A stretch of 64,000 bases of DNA from Xylophilus sp. Leaf220 (lineage in GTDB: Bacteria > Pseudomonadota > Gammaproteobacteria > Burkholderiales > Burkholderiaceae_C), in NCBI RefSeq assembly GCF_001421705.1, contig NZ_LMKO01000001.1, forward strand, positions 672,170 to 736,169. Direction: 5' to 3'. Below the pieces are notes generated by a model that saw only the letters and a list, made by a program, of their open reading frames with translations, made no database searches and was not told the DNA's origin. The first letter of the stretch is position 1. The number at the start of each line of letters is the position of its first letter. Below are positions 1 through 10,107 of the stretch, piece by piece. The translations under genes were made by a program, and so were the position numbers.

Positions 1-182
1 CCTTCCTTGGCCGGCGCGGTGACGGTCTGGGTGAAGGCCGCCCGGCCGCTACGGGCGTCGCGCATGAAGCTTTCCAGGCCCGAGAGGCCGTCGGCCCAGG
101 CGGCGCCCTGGCTGGCTGCTATCGAAAGTGCAGCAAGCATGGTACGACCCAGTGACTTGCGGCGGAAGAAGGAAATACGCAT
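1..182 (-). CDS. lolA: Outer-membrane lipoprotein carrier protein LolA, N-terminal part (cut by window edge)
   Basis: Periplasmic chaperone that accepts lipoproteins from the LolCDE complex and carries them to the outer membrane. Only the first 60 or so codons are in the window. Read on the minus strand from the ATG at 182, they give a basic N-terminus, a hydrophobic signal segment ending near AAWA (cleavage about residue 30), then the start of the mature protein (GLSGLESFMRDARSG... FTQTV), which resembles the LolA N-terminus. It lies 29 bp downstream of ftsK on the same strand, the usual betaproteobacterial ftsK-lolA order. A lolC/lolD pair is found at 57.4-59.4 kb. The family call rests on a short segment plus this synteny. 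Confidence 0.8.
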   Translation of the reverse strand, partial: MRISFFRRKSLGRTMLAALSIAASQGAAWADGLSGLESFMRDARSGRAAFTQTVTAPAKE

Positions 183-211
183 CGGAGAAAAACCCAGCTG
201 GCCCTGCGGCC

Positions 212-2569
212 TCATTCGTCCCGCGAGGGGACCAGGATGTCGCGCTGGCCCGCACCGTTCATGCTGCTGACCAGACCCGCTTTTTCCATATCTTCGACCA
301 GCCGCGCGGCGCGGTTGTAACCGATCTTCAGGTGGCGCTGCACCAGCGAAATGCTGGCCTTGCGGTTCTTGAGCACCACTTCGACCGCCTGGTCGTACAT
401 CGGGTCCTTCTCTCCGCCGGCATCGCCTTCGCCGCCGGGGAAATCGGTGCTGTCGCCGTCGGCGACGCCGCCCTCCAGCACACCTTCGATGTAGTTGGGC
501 TCGCCGCCCTGCTCTTTCAGGTAATTCACGACGCGATGCACTTCTTCATCGCTCACGAACGCGCCGTGCACACGGATCGGCAGGCCGGTGCCGCTGGCCA
601 TGTACAGCATGTCGCCCATGCCGAGCAACGCTTCGGCGCCCATCTGGTCGAGGATGGTGCGGCTGTCGATCTTGCTGCTGACCTGGAACGCGATACGGGT
701 CGGGATGTTGGCCTTGATCAGGCCGGTGATCACGTCCACGCTGGGCCGCTGCGTCGCCAGGATCAGGTGGATGCCGGCGGCGCGGGCCTTCTGGGCCAGG
801 CGGGCGATCAACTCCTCGATCTTCTTGCCGACCACCATCATCAGGTCGGCCAGCTCGTCGATCACCACCACGATGTGCGGCAGCCGGTCGAGCGCCTCGG
901 GGCTGTCGGGCGTCAGGCTGAACGGGTTGTAGATGAACTGTTCCCTGGCCCGGGCCTCGTCGATCTTGACGTTGTAGCCCGCCAGGTTGCGCACGCCCAG
1001 CTTGCTCATCAGCTTGTAGCGGCGCTCCATCTCGGCCACGCACCAGTTCAGGCCGTTGGCGGCATGCTTCATGTCGGTGACGACCGGCGCCAGCAGGTGC
1101 GGGATGCCTTCGTAGACCGACATTTCCAGCATCTTCGGGTCGATCATCAGCAGGCGCACATCGCGCGCCTCGGCCTTGTAGAGCAGCGACAGGATCATGG
1201 CGTTGATCCCCACCGACTTGCCCGAGCCGGTGGTGCCGGCCACCAGCACGTGCGGCATCTTGGCCAGGTCGGCCACGATCGGGTTGCCGACGATGTCCTT
1301 GCCGAGGCCCATGGTCAGCATCGACTTGGCCTCGTGGTAGACCTGCGAGCCCAGGATCTCGCTCAGCTTGATCGTCTGGCGCTTGGCGTTGGGCAACTCC
1401 AGCGCCATGAAGTTCTTGCCAGGAATCGTCTCGACCACCCGGATCGAGACCAGAGACAGCGAGCGCGCCAGGTCCTTGGCCAGGCCCACGATCTGCGAGC
1501 CCTTCACGCCGGTGGCGGGCTCGATCTCGTAGCGAGTGATGACCGGGCCGGGCAGCGCGGCCAGGACATGCACCTGCACGCCAAAGTCCTTCAACTTCTT
1601 CTCGATCAGCCGGCTGGTCATCTCCAGCGTTTCGGGCGAGACGGTTTCCTGCCGCGCCTGCGCGCCGTCGAGCAGGTCGACCTGCGGCAGCTTGCTGTCG
1701 GGCATCTCGTTGAAGAGCGGCTTCTGGCGTTCCTTGACCACCCGCTCGCTGCGCGGCACGTCGGCCATCGCCGGTTCCACCACCATGAAGGGCGGCGGGG
1801 GCGGCGCGGCCGGCCGCAGGGGGTGGTGGTCGATCTCGGCACGCTCCTCGATCACCACCTCTTCGCGCTCGCGGGCGGCGCGCTTACCGACCGCCTTGTC
1901 CTCGGCGATCTCGCGCTGCTCGCGCCGTGTCTCGAAGAACACGTACAGCCAGCCGCCGAGCCGCTCGGCCAGGTGCCCCCACGAGAACCGGAAGACCAGC
2001 GCCGCGCCGAACACCGCCAGCAGGATGCAGAGCAGCCCCGAACCGGTGAAACCGAGCCATTTCACGCTGGCCGGCCCGGTGATGAAGCCGAGCACGCCGC
2101 CGCTGTGGCCGCCGGGCAGCCGTCCCTCGAACCGGTAGAGCCGCGACCACTCCAGCGCGGTGCTGCTGCACAGCAGGATCACCAGGCCGACCCAGAACGC
2201 GATGCGGGTGAAGTTCCAGCTCTTGGGCTCCACCGCGTCGCCGCCGCGCATCCACCGCGCGAGCGAGGCCAGCCAGGCCCGCACCGCCGCCGCCAGGCAC
2301 CACCACACCGAGAAACCGAGCAGGAAATAGCTGGTGTCGGCCAGGATCGCGCCCAGCCGGCCGCCCCAGTTGGTGACCGGCGCACCGAGTGCGCCGGTGG
2401 TGGACCACGCAGGGTCCTGCGGCGCGTAGGTGAGCATCGCGATCAGCCAGAACACCATCGCTATCAGGCCGACCACCAGTGCGAGTTCGTGGGCGAATCC
2501 GCTGGCCAGACTCTTGGGTTCGCCCTTGCGCGTGGAGGAGTTGTTCAGGGTATTGAGGGAGTACGTCAT
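212..2569 (-). CDS. ftsK: DNA translocase FtsK
   Basis: Septum-anchored motor that pumps chromosome termini through the closing septum and activates XerCD at dif. The 785-residue protein has a membrane domain with several hydrophobic segments (about residues 26-48, 80-104, 122-140, 175-195), a short charged and proline-rich linker (about 215-300, with a run of prolines near 255), and the RecA-like motor. Walker A is AGTTGSGKS at about 444-452 and Walker B is [10 protein letters not shown] at about 567-576. A C-terminal winged-helix gamma domain follows (about 715-780, [18 protein letters not shown]). The linker is short compared with E. coli FtsK. The start ATG follows an AGG-rich ribosome site. 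It is divergent from trxB, and lolA follows 29 bp downstream. Confidence 0.97.
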   Translation of the reverse strand: MTYSLNTLNNSSTRKGEPKSLASGFAHELALVVGLIAMVFWLIAMLTYAPQDPAWSTTGALGAPVTNWGGRLGAILADTSYFLLGFSVWWCLAAAVRAWLASLARWMRGGDAVEPKSWNFTRIAFWVGLVILLCSSTALEWSRLYRFEGRLPGGHSGGVLGFITGPASVKWLGFTGSGLLCILLAVFGAALVFRFSWGHLAERLGGWLYVFFETRREQREIAEDKAVGKRAAREREEVVIEERAEIDHHPLRPAAPPPPPFMVVEPAMADVPRSERVVKERQKPLFNEMPDSKLPQVDLLDGAQARQETVSPETLEMTSRLIEKKLKDFGVQVHVLAALPGPVITRYEIEPATGVKGSQIVGLAKDLARSLSLVSIRVVETIPGKNFMALELPNAKRQTIKLSEILGSQVYHEAKSMLTMGLGKDIVGNPIVADLAKMPHVLVAGTTGSGKSVGINAMILSLLYKAEARDVRLLMIDPKMLEMSVYEGIPHLLAPVVTDMKHAANGLNWCVAEMERRYKLMSKLGVRNLAGYNVKIDEARAREQFIYNPFSLTPDSPEALDRLPHIVVVIDELADLMMVVGKKIEELIARLAQKARAAGIHLILATQRPSVDVITGLIKANIPTRIAFQVSSKIDSRTILDQMGAEALLGMGDMLYMASGTGLPIRVHGAFVSDEEVHRVVNYLKEQGGEPNYIEGVLEGGVADGDSTDFPGGEGDAGGEKDPMYDQAVEVVLKNRKASISLVQRHLKIGYNRAARLVEDMEKAGLVSSMNGAGQRDILVPSRDE

Positions 2570-2710
2570 AGGAGGCCTCCAGAGCTTACCTGATGGCCTG
2601 CCGCCGGCAGGGCGACGGCGGCAGGGCCCGGCGGGGGCGCCGATGGCTTCTTACAATCGGCCCGATTGAAAACGCACCCCTGGCAATCCGGGGGTGCGCG
2701 CCATACTTGA

Positions 2711-3730
<1,020 letters not shown>

Positions 3731-3736
3731 TGGGGA

Positions 3737-3742
3737 TATAAT
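3737..3742 (+). promoter_or_regulatory. Candidate -10 box for the rpmB-rpmG transcript
   Basis: A perfect TATAAT hexamer sits 7 bases after the trxB stop codon and about 136 bases before the rpmB start. I see no good -35 match at 17 bp spacing. It is the only consensus -10 in this short gap and would give rpmB a leader of about 130 nt. Confidence 0.5.
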
Positions 3743-3878
3743 CCGAGGCTTTGCTGAATTCGGCCAGTCTTCCAGTCGGGCTCTTTCCGGTAAATTTTCG
3801 GGTTACCGCCACCCATTCCTGGCGAGGTCAGGCTCCCACACTCCCCGTGGCAGCCGTTTGAAGTATCGGAGTGTCCAC

Positions 3879-4112
3879 ATGGCACGCGTATGCGAAGTAA
3901 CGGGCAAAGGCCCGATGTCGGGAAACAATGTTTCCCACGCCAACAACAAAACCAAGCGCCGGTTCCTGCCGAACCTGCAATACCGTCGTTTCTGGGTCGA
4001 GACCGAAAACCGCTGGGTGCGCCTGCGCGTTTCCAGCGCCGCCCTCCGCCTGATCGACAAGAACGGCATTGACTCCGTGCTCGCAGACCTGCGCGCCCGT
4101 GGCCAAGCCTAA
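3879..4112 (+). CDS. rpmB: 50S ribosomal protein L28
   Basis: Structural protein of the large ribosomal subunit. The 77-residue product starts [20 protein letters not shown] and contains the [10 protein letters not shown] segment typical of bacterial L28. I chose the ATG at 3879 because it begins exactly at the conserved N-terminus; the open frame extends further upstream only by chance. It is followed after 14 bp by rpmG, the universal bacterial pair, with a terminator after the second gene. No zinc-binding CxxC pairs are visible, so this is the zinc-independent form. Confidence 0.98.
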   Translation: MARVCEVTGKGPMSGNNVSHANNKTKRRFLPNLQYRRFWVETENRWVRLRVSSAALRLIDKNGIDSVLADLRARGQA

Positions 4113-4126
4113 TAGGAGCACACACC

Positions 4127-4297
4127 ATGGCTACCAAAGGCGGACGCGAAAAGATCAAGCTGGAATCCACTGCGGGTACCGGCCACTTCTACACCACCAC
4201 CAAGAACAAGAAGACAATGCCTGAAAAGATGTTGATCACCAAGTTCGACCCCAAGGCACGCAAGCACGTGGAATACAAGGAAATCAAGCTGAAGTAA
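4127..4297 (+). CDS. rpmG: 50S ribosomal protein L33
   Basis: Small large-subunit ribosomal protein of 56 residues. It begins [20 protein letters not shown] and ends [11 protein letters not shown], matching the proteobacterial L33 pattern. The family's four cysteines are absent, so this is the zinc-free (C-minus) paralog. A GGAG site (4115-4118) lies 8 bases before the ATG. It is co-transcribed with rpmB. Confidence 0.97.
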   Translation: MATKGGREKIKLESTAGTGHFYTTTKNKKTMPEKMLITKFDPKARKHVEYKEIKLK

Positions 4298-4316
4298 TTC
4301 GGCCTGTTTCTCTGCA

Positions 4317-4356
4317 AAAAAGCCGCCCGCACTTCGATGTGCCGGCGGCTTTTCTC
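4317..4356 (+). terminator. Rho-independent terminator after rpmBG
   Basis: An A-rich left arm (AAAAGCCGCC) pairs with GGCGGCTTTT. An inner GCAC/GTGC pair encloses a six-base loop, and the right arm ends in a T run. It starts about 20 bases after the rpmG stop. Because both flanks carry A/T runs it could also stop transcripts from the converging MocR gene. Confidence 0.9.
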
Positions 4357-4419
4357 ATGTTGGAGCGAGAGCGAGTGCCACCCGGCCGTCGCTGGATTCG
4401 ACCGGGCCCCAGCTCATCT

Positions 4420-5907
4420 TCAGCACCTCTGCTGCAGCAGCAGGCGGCCCAGGTCGCGGTAGGCGGCTTCGACGTCTGGCGTGAACGGCATGCCGCAGCT
4501 CAGCCGCACGAAGCGGTCGTACCGGTCGGTGTTCGAGAACATCGGCCCCGGCGCCGTCCGGATGCCCAGGGCCAGCGCATCGTCGAACAGCCGCAGCGAA
4601 GAATAGCCCTCCGGCAACTCCAGCCACAGGCTCAGTCCCCCCGGCGGCAGGCTGAGCCGGGTGCCGACCGGAAAATAACGGGCGATGGCCTGGGCCGCGC
4701 TCTCGCGCTGGTGCCGCAGACGCGACCGCATGCGGCGCAGTTGCCGTTCGTAGGCGGGCGTGTCCACGCTGCGCGCCGCCAGCAGCTGCGACCAGTTCTG
4801 CATGTTGCGGGTACGGGCGAACTTCAGCATCTGCACCCGGGCATGCCAGCGGCCCGCGCTCATCCAGCCCTGCCGCAGGCCGGGCGCCGAGCTCTTGCTG
4901 AGCGACGCGCAGTAGATGACCTGGCCGGTGGTATCCCAGGCTTTGGCGGGGTGCAGCGGCTGCGGCGACTCGACGAACTCGCGGTAGATGTCGTCCTCGA
5001 TCAGCGCCAGGCCGTGCTCCACGCAGAAAGCCACCAGACGGCGCTTGTGCTCGTCGGGCATCACCGAACCCTGCGGCATCTGCAGGTGCGGCACCACCAC
5101 CACCGCCTTCAGGCGCGGCTGGCTGCGCACCGCCAGTTCCAGCGCCTCCAGCGATATGCCGGTGCGCGGGCTGCTGGGAATCTCCAGCGCCTGCAGCCCC
5201 TGCACTTCGAGCGCCTGGAGGATGCCGAAAAAGGTGGGCGACTCGACGGCGACGACGTCGCCGGGAGACGCCACCGCGTCCAGCGCCAGGTTCACCGCTT
5301 CCGAGTTGCCGTGCGTCGCCAGCACGTCGCCCGGCGCCAGGTTGAGGCCGAAGGTCAAGGCATGGCGCGCCATGCTGGCCTGGAAGTCGGGATGGGTGCC
5401 GGGCGCCGAATTGCCCAGTACCAGCACGTTGGGCTGCTCGCGCAGCAACGCGACCGCCAGGCGGTTGAGCGCCGCAGCGTCGAACAGCTCGGGCGCCGGC
5501 ATCGCGCTGCCCAGGTCCAGCCGCAGGGGCGAGGCACGCCGGCCCTTGTCCAGGATCACCGAGATCCGTTCGTTGACGCCGGCGAACATCGCCGCGTCAG
5601 ACGAGCCTTCCACCAGCGTCTGCAGATCGGGCTCCCGTGCCGCGGGCATCGCCGCCCACGCCTGGTCACGCACGAAATAGCCCACCCGCGGCCGGGCATC
5701 GAGCCAGCCGCCGTCTTCCAGGGTGCGCAGCACATGCAGGGCGGTCGAGAGGCTGACGCGGTGGCGCTGGACCAGTTCGCGCACCGACGGCATCCGCGTG
5801 CCGGCGACCAGCGTGCCCTGGGCGATGGCCTGCTGGTAGTGCGAAGCGAGTCGGCGGTAGATCGGTTCGTCGGCGACCACGGGCTTTGGAAGGGCATGGA
5901 GCGACAT
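4420..5907 (-). CDS. MocR-family regulator (GntR winged helix fused to aminotransferase fold)
   Basis: Transcription regulator of the PdxR/MocR class. The N-terminal GntR-type winged helix (about residues 10-75, IYRRLASHYQQAI... SVRELVQRHRVSLSTA) precedes a fold-type-I PLP-dependent domain filling the remaining 400 residues. The expected PLP lysine lies in the ASLSKSSAPGLR motif (about residue 315). I chose the ATG at 5907 (MSLHALPKP) over one five codons earlier because the domain begins soon after it. It diverges from the DUF2917 gene, which is probably its target or partner, as MocR regulators usually act on the adjacent divergent gene. The effector is not deducible. Confidence 0.88.
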   Translation of the reverse strand: MSLHALPKPVVADEPIYRRLASHYQQAIAQGTLVAGTRMPSVRELVQRHRVSLSTALHVLRTLEDGGWLDARPRVGYFVRDQAWAAMPAAREPDLQTLVEGSSDAAMFAGVNERISVILDKGRRASPLRLDLGSAMPAPELFDAAALNRLAVALLREQPNVLVLGNSAPGTHPDFQASMARHALTFGLNLAPGDVLATHGNSEAVNLALDAVASPGDVVAVESPTFFGILQALEVQGLQALEIPSSPRTGISLEALELAVRSQPRLKAVVVVPHLQMPQGSVMPDEHKRRLVAFCVEHGLALIEDDIYREFVESPQPLHPAKAWDTTGQVIYCASLSKSSAPGLRQGWMSAGRWHARVQMLKFARTRNMQNWSQLLAARSVDTPAYERQLRRMRSRLRHQRESAAQAIARYFPVGTRLSLPPGGLSLWLELPEGYSSLRLFDDALALGIRTAPGPMFSNTDRYDRFVRLSCGMPFTPDVEAAYRDLGRLLLQQRC

Positions 5908-6078
5908 CCGCCGATGGTGCACCGAAACCGCGCACCAGAACAGATACAGAAAGTGCCCAATGCCGCCATAACAGGCCGGAAAAACCGGAACTGCTGTGCA
6001 CCACCATCGCGGGCACTGTGGCTATGGCCGTCGGTCGCGAAAACCTACGCTGGAGCCTTTCCAACGGCGGACAGCACC

Positions 6079-6438
6079 ATGACCTTCAACCCCTCTCCAG
6101 ACGCCCTGCCCTTGCAGCACGAAACCCTGCTCTCGCTCGATGCGGGCGACGAAATCCGGTGCACCGGCGGCCGCATGCAGGTGCGCACCGCCGGGTTGGC
6201 GGTCGATCCGTGGGGCCTCGCTCCCGACGCCCTAACACTGCTGCCAGGCCGCAGTTGGCGGATGCCCTGCGCCGGCATCGTAAGCCTGACACCCCTCGAA
6301 ACCGGGTCGCATTTCACCAGCATCCGGCAGCTCCCAGAGCATGCACAGACGCAAGAAAACCGCGCGTACCCCGGGGCACGGCGGCTCTGGCAGGGCGGGT
6401 TGTCCGCCCTGCGCCTGTTCGGCAGCAGCGTCCGTTAA
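6079..6438 (+). CDS. DUF2917 domain protein
   Basis: A 119-residue protein of unknown function. It has an alternating beta-rich core beginning [21 protein letters not shown] and continuing through PGRSWRMP, the shape of DUF2917 proteins, which are small beta-sandwich-like and often found beside MocR regulators in Burkholderiales. No signal peptide or membrane segment is seen. It is divergent from the MocR gene with a 171-bp gap. Its TAA stop overlaps the infA stop on the other strand within one TTAA. Confidence 0.75.
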   Translation: MTFNPSPDALPLQHETLLSLDAGDEIRCTGGRMQVRTAGLAVDPWGLAPDALTLLPGRSWRMPCAGIVSLTPLETGSHFTSIRQLPEHAQTQENRAYPGARRLWQGGLSALRLFGSSVR

Positions 6439-6683
6439 CGGCGCGGCGAAATCGGCGGACGTCCGGCGATGTGGCGGAACGTGATGCGGCCCTTCGTCAG
6501 ATCGTAGGGAGACAGTTCCAGCGACACGGCATCGCCCGCGATCACGCGGATGTTGTGGCGGCGCATCTTGCCGCCCGTGTAGGCCACGAGCTGGTGGCCG
6601 TTTTCGAGCGTGACGCGATAGCGCGAATCCGGCAGCACTTCGTCAACCTTGCCGCGCATTTCGATCAGTTCTTCTTTCGACAT
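6435..6683 (-). CDS. infA: Translation initiation factor IF-1 (second-copy type)
   Basis: IF-1 binds the ribosomal A site during initiation. The 82-residue S1/OB-fold protein starts [20 protein letters not shown] and contains [15 protein letters not shown] and [15 protein letters not shown], the IF-1 signature, followed by a ten-residue basic tail beyond the usual 72. Burkholderiales commonly encode one infA in the ribosomal-protein cluster and a further copy elsewhere; this locus lacks ribosomal-protein neighbours on its strand, so I read it as the further copy. It lies 34 bp downstream of a small conserved gene. Confidence 0.93.
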   Translation of the reverse strand: MSKEELIEMRGKVDEVLPDSRYRVTLENGHQLVAYTGGKMRRHNIRVIAGDAVSLELSPYDLTKGRITFRHIAGRPPISPRR

Positions 6684-6717
6684 TGCTTCCTTTGCGTTGA
6701 ATACAGAATCAGGCTGC

Positions 6718-6960
6718 TCAGGCCACGAGCGGCGCCGAGCCGGCGACGCCGTGGCTCTTGACCCAGCCGAGCCCCTGGTTCAGGGCATAGCAGGCCGCCG
6801 CGGCGCTGGACATGAAAGGCATGGAGAACCGCATGACGCGGTCATGGGTGCTCTGGCCTTGGCCGGAGCGGATGGAGACGGACGCGGCAAAGGAGCCATC
6901 GTCGAGCTTGCGGGTCAGGGGCGATATCAGGTATCGGCCGGAAGAGATGTTGGTATGCAT
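6718..6960 (-). CDS. Small conserved protein of unknown function
   Basis: An 80-residue reading frame from the ATG at 6960: [20 protein letters not shown], then [23 protein letters not shown]. The pattern (a YLISPLTR start, then a short beta-rich S-V-S-I-R-S-G segment) resembles small conserved Burkholderiales proteins I have seen near cold-shock genes; I cannot name a function. The C-terminal half is mildly hydrophobic and alanine-rich. It precedes infA by 34 bp and may be co-transcribed with it. A longer frame starting 13 codons upstream is possible. Confidence 0.6.
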   Translation of the reverse strand: MHTNISSGRYLISPLTRKLDDGSFAASVSIRSGQGQSTHDRVMRFSMPFMSSAAAACYALNQGLGWVKSHGVAGSAPLVA

Positions 6961-7329
6961 AGACTGATCTGGAGCCCGGCAACACGGTTGCACAGGCAAA
7001 TTCGGGGCATACGGCGCCCGGCGCCGTACGACGTGCGAGCTGCATCTGAACAGCGCCGTGGTGCAGGAGGGGACAGCACGAACAGCGGGTCTTGCCTACA
7101 CGCCCCAAAACGCGAAAAGGGCGCGGCATTGCAGCAGGCATTGGCGGAAGATGCGAGCCAGAAACGAAAGGCTTCGCAAATCCCAAAAACAGGGGTGACG
7201 TCACCGGAACGTCGCGTACAGCAGCCGGCCACCAGGACCACGGACTCTGTGGGCCATCATTGTACTGTTTTGTAGCTTTTCCTGCCGGGCCGACCGTGGC
7301 GACAAACGGACGGATGCGATCTCGGCCGC
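6961..7329. other. Gap without a recognisable gene
   Basis: About 370 bases between the small conserved gene and the desaturase terminator. Open frames here are cysteine/arginine-rich shadows with no family resemblance. A TACAAT hexamer on the minus strand around 7255-7260 could be the -10 of the small-gene/infA transcript, giving a leader of nearly 300 nt. No cold-shock gene is present. I see no tRNA or repeat. Confidence 0.5.
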
Positions 7330-7373
7330 AAAAAACAACCGCCGCCGGTTGCTGCAAAGCAACGGGCGGCGGT
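7330..7373 (-). terminator. Rho-independent terminator after the desaturase gene
   Basis: On the minus strand ACCGCCGCC plus GTTGCT pairs with AGCAAC plus GGCGGCGGT around a TTGC loop (a stem of about 15 bp with one bulge per side) and is followed by TGTTTTTT. It begins about 24 bases after the desaturase stop codon. Confidence 0.92.
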
Positions 7374-7396
7374 CGCAGCAGATGTTTCGGACGGGA

Positions 7397-8611
7397 TCAG
7401 GCGCGTGCAGCACGCAGCCGGATCGAGAACTCCCGCAGGGCTGCGATACCGCTTTCCTCAGCCCGGCGGCACCAAGCCTGCAGATCGGCAGTGAGCTGTT
7501 CCCGCGAATGCGTGGTGTTGAGCCACAGCTGGCGGAGCTCTTCGCGCATCACCAGCATCTTGTCGAGCGCCGGGTGGGCGGCACGGGCCTGCTGGATCTG
7601 CGGCAAGGCCGACGCCGGCACCTTCTCGGCGTCGCGGTGCAGCCAGCGCTTGGCCAGCTTCAGGCTCGACGCATCGGCCTTGCGGCCTTGCAACTGTTCG
7701 ATTTCCTGGCGGCAAGCGTCGCGCACACCGCGTGCATAACCGGCCATGACTTCGTAGCGGTTGGCGATCAGCGCCTCCAGCGTCTTCTCGTCGGCGACCG
7801 GTTTCACTTCGCCCATCTGGAGCTTCGGCGCGGTCTTCTTGACCTTGGCCCAGCCCACCGCCTGCAGCATGCTGATGTAGACCCAGCCGATGTCGAACTC
7901 GTACTTCTTGACCGAGAACTTGGCCGAGGTCGGATAGGTGTGGTGGTTGTTGTGCAGTTCTTCGCCGCCGATGATGATGCCCCACGGCACCAGATTGGTG
8001 CTGGCGTCCTGCGCCTCGAAGTTGCGGTAGCCCCAGAAGTGGCCGATGCCGTTGACCACGCCTGCGGCCCAGAACGGAATCCACGCCATTTGCACTGCCC
8101 ACACGGCAGCGCCGAAGCCGCCGAACAGCGCGACATCGATGATCAGCATCAGGCCCACGCCCTGCCAGCTGAAGCGGGTGTAGAGGTTGCGCTCGAGCCA
8201 GTCGTCGGGCGTGCCGTGGCCGAAGCGGGAGATCGTGTCCAGGTTCTTCGACTCGGCACGGTACAGCTCGGAGCCGCGCCACATGACTTCGTCGATGCCC
8301 TTGACCTGCGGACTATGCGGATCTTCCTCGGTCTCGCACTTGGCGTGGTGCTTGCGGTGGATCGCCACCCATTCCTTGGTCACCATGCCGGTGGTCATCC
8401 ACAGCCAGAAACGGAAGAAGTGCGACGGAACGGCACCCAGTTCCATGGCGCGGTGCGTCTGCGTGCGGTGCAGGAAGACGGTGACCGAGACGATGGTGAT
8501 GTGGGTCGTCACCAGGGCGTACAACACGATCTCCCACCACGACCAGTTCAGCAATCCATTGCCGACCCAGTCGATGGCTGCATTGAAAAAAGCCGATTCG
8601 GGAAGAAACAT
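7397..8611 (-). CDS. desA: Membrane fatty-acyl desaturase
   Basis: Di-iron integral membrane enzyme that introduces a cis double bond in acyl chains, used to adjust membrane fluidity. The 404-residue protein has the three histidine boxes of the acyl-CoA/acyl-lipid desaturase family: HRTQTH (about 48-53), HRKHH (about 85-89) and HNNHH (about 222-226). Paired hydrophobic segments surround them. The C-terminal 130 residues are charged and helical and longer than in the shortest family members. It is a single-gene unit with its own terminator. The gene symbol is the commonly used one; the exact double-bond position cannot be read from the sequence. Confidence 0.9.
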   Translation of the reverse strand: MFLPESAFFNAAIDWVGNGLLNWSWWEIVLYALVTTHITIVSVTVFLHRTQTHRAMELGAVPSHFFRFWLWMTTGMVTKEWVAIHRKHHAKCETEEDPHSPQVKGIDEVMWRGSELYRAESKNLDTISRFGHGTPDDWLERNLYTRFSWQGVGLMLIIDVALFGGFGAAVWAVQMAWIPFWAAGVVNGIGHFWGYRNFEAQDASTNLVPWGIIIGGEELHNNHHTYPTSAKFSVKKYEFDIGWVYISMLQAVGWAKVKKTAPKLQMGEVKPVADEKTLEALIANRYEVMAGYARGVRDACRQEIEQLQGRKADASSLKLAKRWLHRDAEKVPASALPQIQQARAAHPALDKMLVMREELRQLWLNTTHSREQLTADLQAWCRRAEESGIAALREFSIRLRAARA

Positions 8612-8779
8612 AGTCTGGAAACCTTGTGACGAGGAGAGCCGGGCAGAGCAAGCACGCAGCCCGAAGTTGCCGAAAAATTCAGCAACTGGATTTTAGTGTG
8701 GCCTTGCCGCCTTAAAGTTCTGTCGGCCCCCTGTTTTTTACGGCTTTATGACCGTTAGGCCATCTTGACAGCGAGACGA

Positions 8780-10057
8780 CTACCCTTTTCGCGTCCAGAC
8801 GGCCGCGAAAAACCCGTCGGTCGCGTGGACGTGCGGCCACATGCGCAGGTATTCGCCGCCCGTCACCGGCCCCTGGCACAGGGATGCCGCTTTTTCCACC
8901 TTGAGCTGGGTGAGCAGTTCGGCCGCATCCACCGGCTCGAATTCGTCCGCATGCGTGGCGGTAAACGCCGCGGCGATCGCCTCGTTCTCTTCCGGCAGGA
9001 TGCTGCAGGTGGCATACACCAGCCGGCCGCCCGGCTTCAGGAGGCGGGCGGCGCTCTCCAGGATCGCGGTCTGCTTGGCGGTGAGTTCCTGCACCGCCTG
9101 GGGCGACTGGCGCCATTTCAGGTCGGGATTGCGGCGTAGGGTGCCCAGCCCGGAGCACGGCGCGTCGACCAGCACCCGGTCGATCTTGCCCGCCAGGCGC
9201 TTGACCCGATCGTCGCGCTCGTGGGCGATGGCCGCCGGATGCACGTTCGACAGGCCGCTGCGGGCCAGCCGGGGTTTCAGCGCATCCAGCCGGTGGGCCG
9301 AGGTGTCGAAGGCGTAGAGCCGCCCGGTGCTGCGCATCGTCGCGCCGACCGCCAGGGTCTTACCGCCGGCACCGGCACAGAAATCGACCACCATCTCGCC
9401 GCGCTTGGCGTCCAGCAGCAGGGCCAGCAGTTGCGAGCCCTCGTCCTGTACCTCGATCGCGCCGCGCGCGAAGACGTCCATCTTTGTGAGCGCGGGCTTG
9501 CCCTCGATCCGCAGGCCCCAGGGCGAGTACGGCGTGGCGACCGACTTGACGCTCGCCTTCTTCAGTTCGGCCGCCACCTCGGAGCGCTTGGCGTTCAGCG
9601 CGTTCACCCGCAGGTCGAGCGGCGCGTTCTGCTGCAGGCTGTCGGCCAGCGCCCAGAAGTCGGCACCCACCTGCGCCTTGAGCGGCGTGGCCAGCCACTC
9701 GGGCAGGTTGTGGCGGTGCGGCTCCATCAGGTCGGCGTCGGTCACCGTGTCGCACTGGTCGAGCCAGGTCTTCTCCTGGTCGGCCAGGGCGCTCTTCAGG
9801 AAATCGCGCGGGCCGTGGAAGCCCAGGATCGCCAGCCGGCGCTCCTTGGGGCCGCTGCCCGACCGGGCCAAGTGTTCGAAGCGCAGTTTCTGCCGCAGCA
9901 CCGCATAGGCGGTTTCTGCCAGGGTGGCGCGCTCGCGCGGGCCCAGGCCGCGGTTGTCGCGGAAGAAACGGGAAACGACGGCATCGGCCGGGTGTTCGAA
10001 GGTCAGCGTGCGCTTGACAAGTTCGGCGCAGGCATCGAGCAATACTTTTGGGTGCAT
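8780..10057 (-). CDS. RsmB/NOP2/Sun-family RNA m5C methyltransferase
   Basis: SAM-dependent enzyme expected to make 5-methylcytidine in rRNA. The 425-residue protein has an N-terminal all-helical NusB-like part (about 1-130), then a Rossmann methyltransferase core with the SAM-binding DFCAGAGGKTL motif (about residue 230), the DAPCSGLGTLRRNPD motif carrying one catalytic cysteine (about 300) and YATCSILPEEN with the nucleophilic cysteine (about 355). I chose the ATG at 10057 (MHPKVLLDA) because the 60 codons upstream look non-coding and arginine/proline-rich. Exact equivalence to E. coli RsmB at C967 is likely but not proven. Confidence 0.9.
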   Translation of the reverse strand: MHPKVLLDACAELVKRTLTFEHPADAVVSRFFRDNRGLGPRERATLAETAYAVLRQKLRFEHLARSGSGPKERRLAILGFHGPRDFLKSALADQEKTWLDQCDTVTDADLMEPHRHNLPEWLATPLKAQVGADFWALADSLQQNAPLDLRVNALNAKRSEVAAELKKASVKSVATPYSPWGLRIEGKPALTKMDVFARGAIEVQDEGSQLLALLLDAKRGEMVVDFCAGAGGKTLAVGATMRSTGRLYAFDTSAHRLDALKPRLARSGLSNVHPAAIAHERDDRVKRLAGKIDRVLVDAPCSGLGTLRRNPDLKWRQSPQAVQELTAKQTAILESAARLLKPGGRLVYATCSILPEENEAIAAAFTATHADEFEPVDAAELLTQLKVEKAASLCQGPVTGGEYLRMWPHVHATDGFFAAVWTRKG

Positions 10058-10107
10058 GCCGCGATTGTCCCACCCGCTCGCCCGGCACCGCCGCGCAGGG
10101 CCGGGCC

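Noticed and set aside
118-134. GCTATC-GAAAG-TGCAGC in the lolA signal peptide as a further copy of the GCTAT palindrome
   Set aside because: Only one arm matches (GCTATC); the other reads TGCAGC, there is no GC hairpin nearby, and LSIAAS-type codons in signal peptides produce such strings by chance.
128-2593. 821-codon plus-strand open frame opposite ftsK
   Set aside because: It is the complementary shadow of ftsK in a GC-rich genome: His/Arg/Gln-rich composition, no family resemblance, while the minus strand carries all FtsK motifs.
6961-7396. A cold-shock protein or regulatory RNA gene between infA and the desaturase
   Set aside because: No KWFN-type CspA sequence in any frame and no convincing extended structure other than the desaturase terminator.
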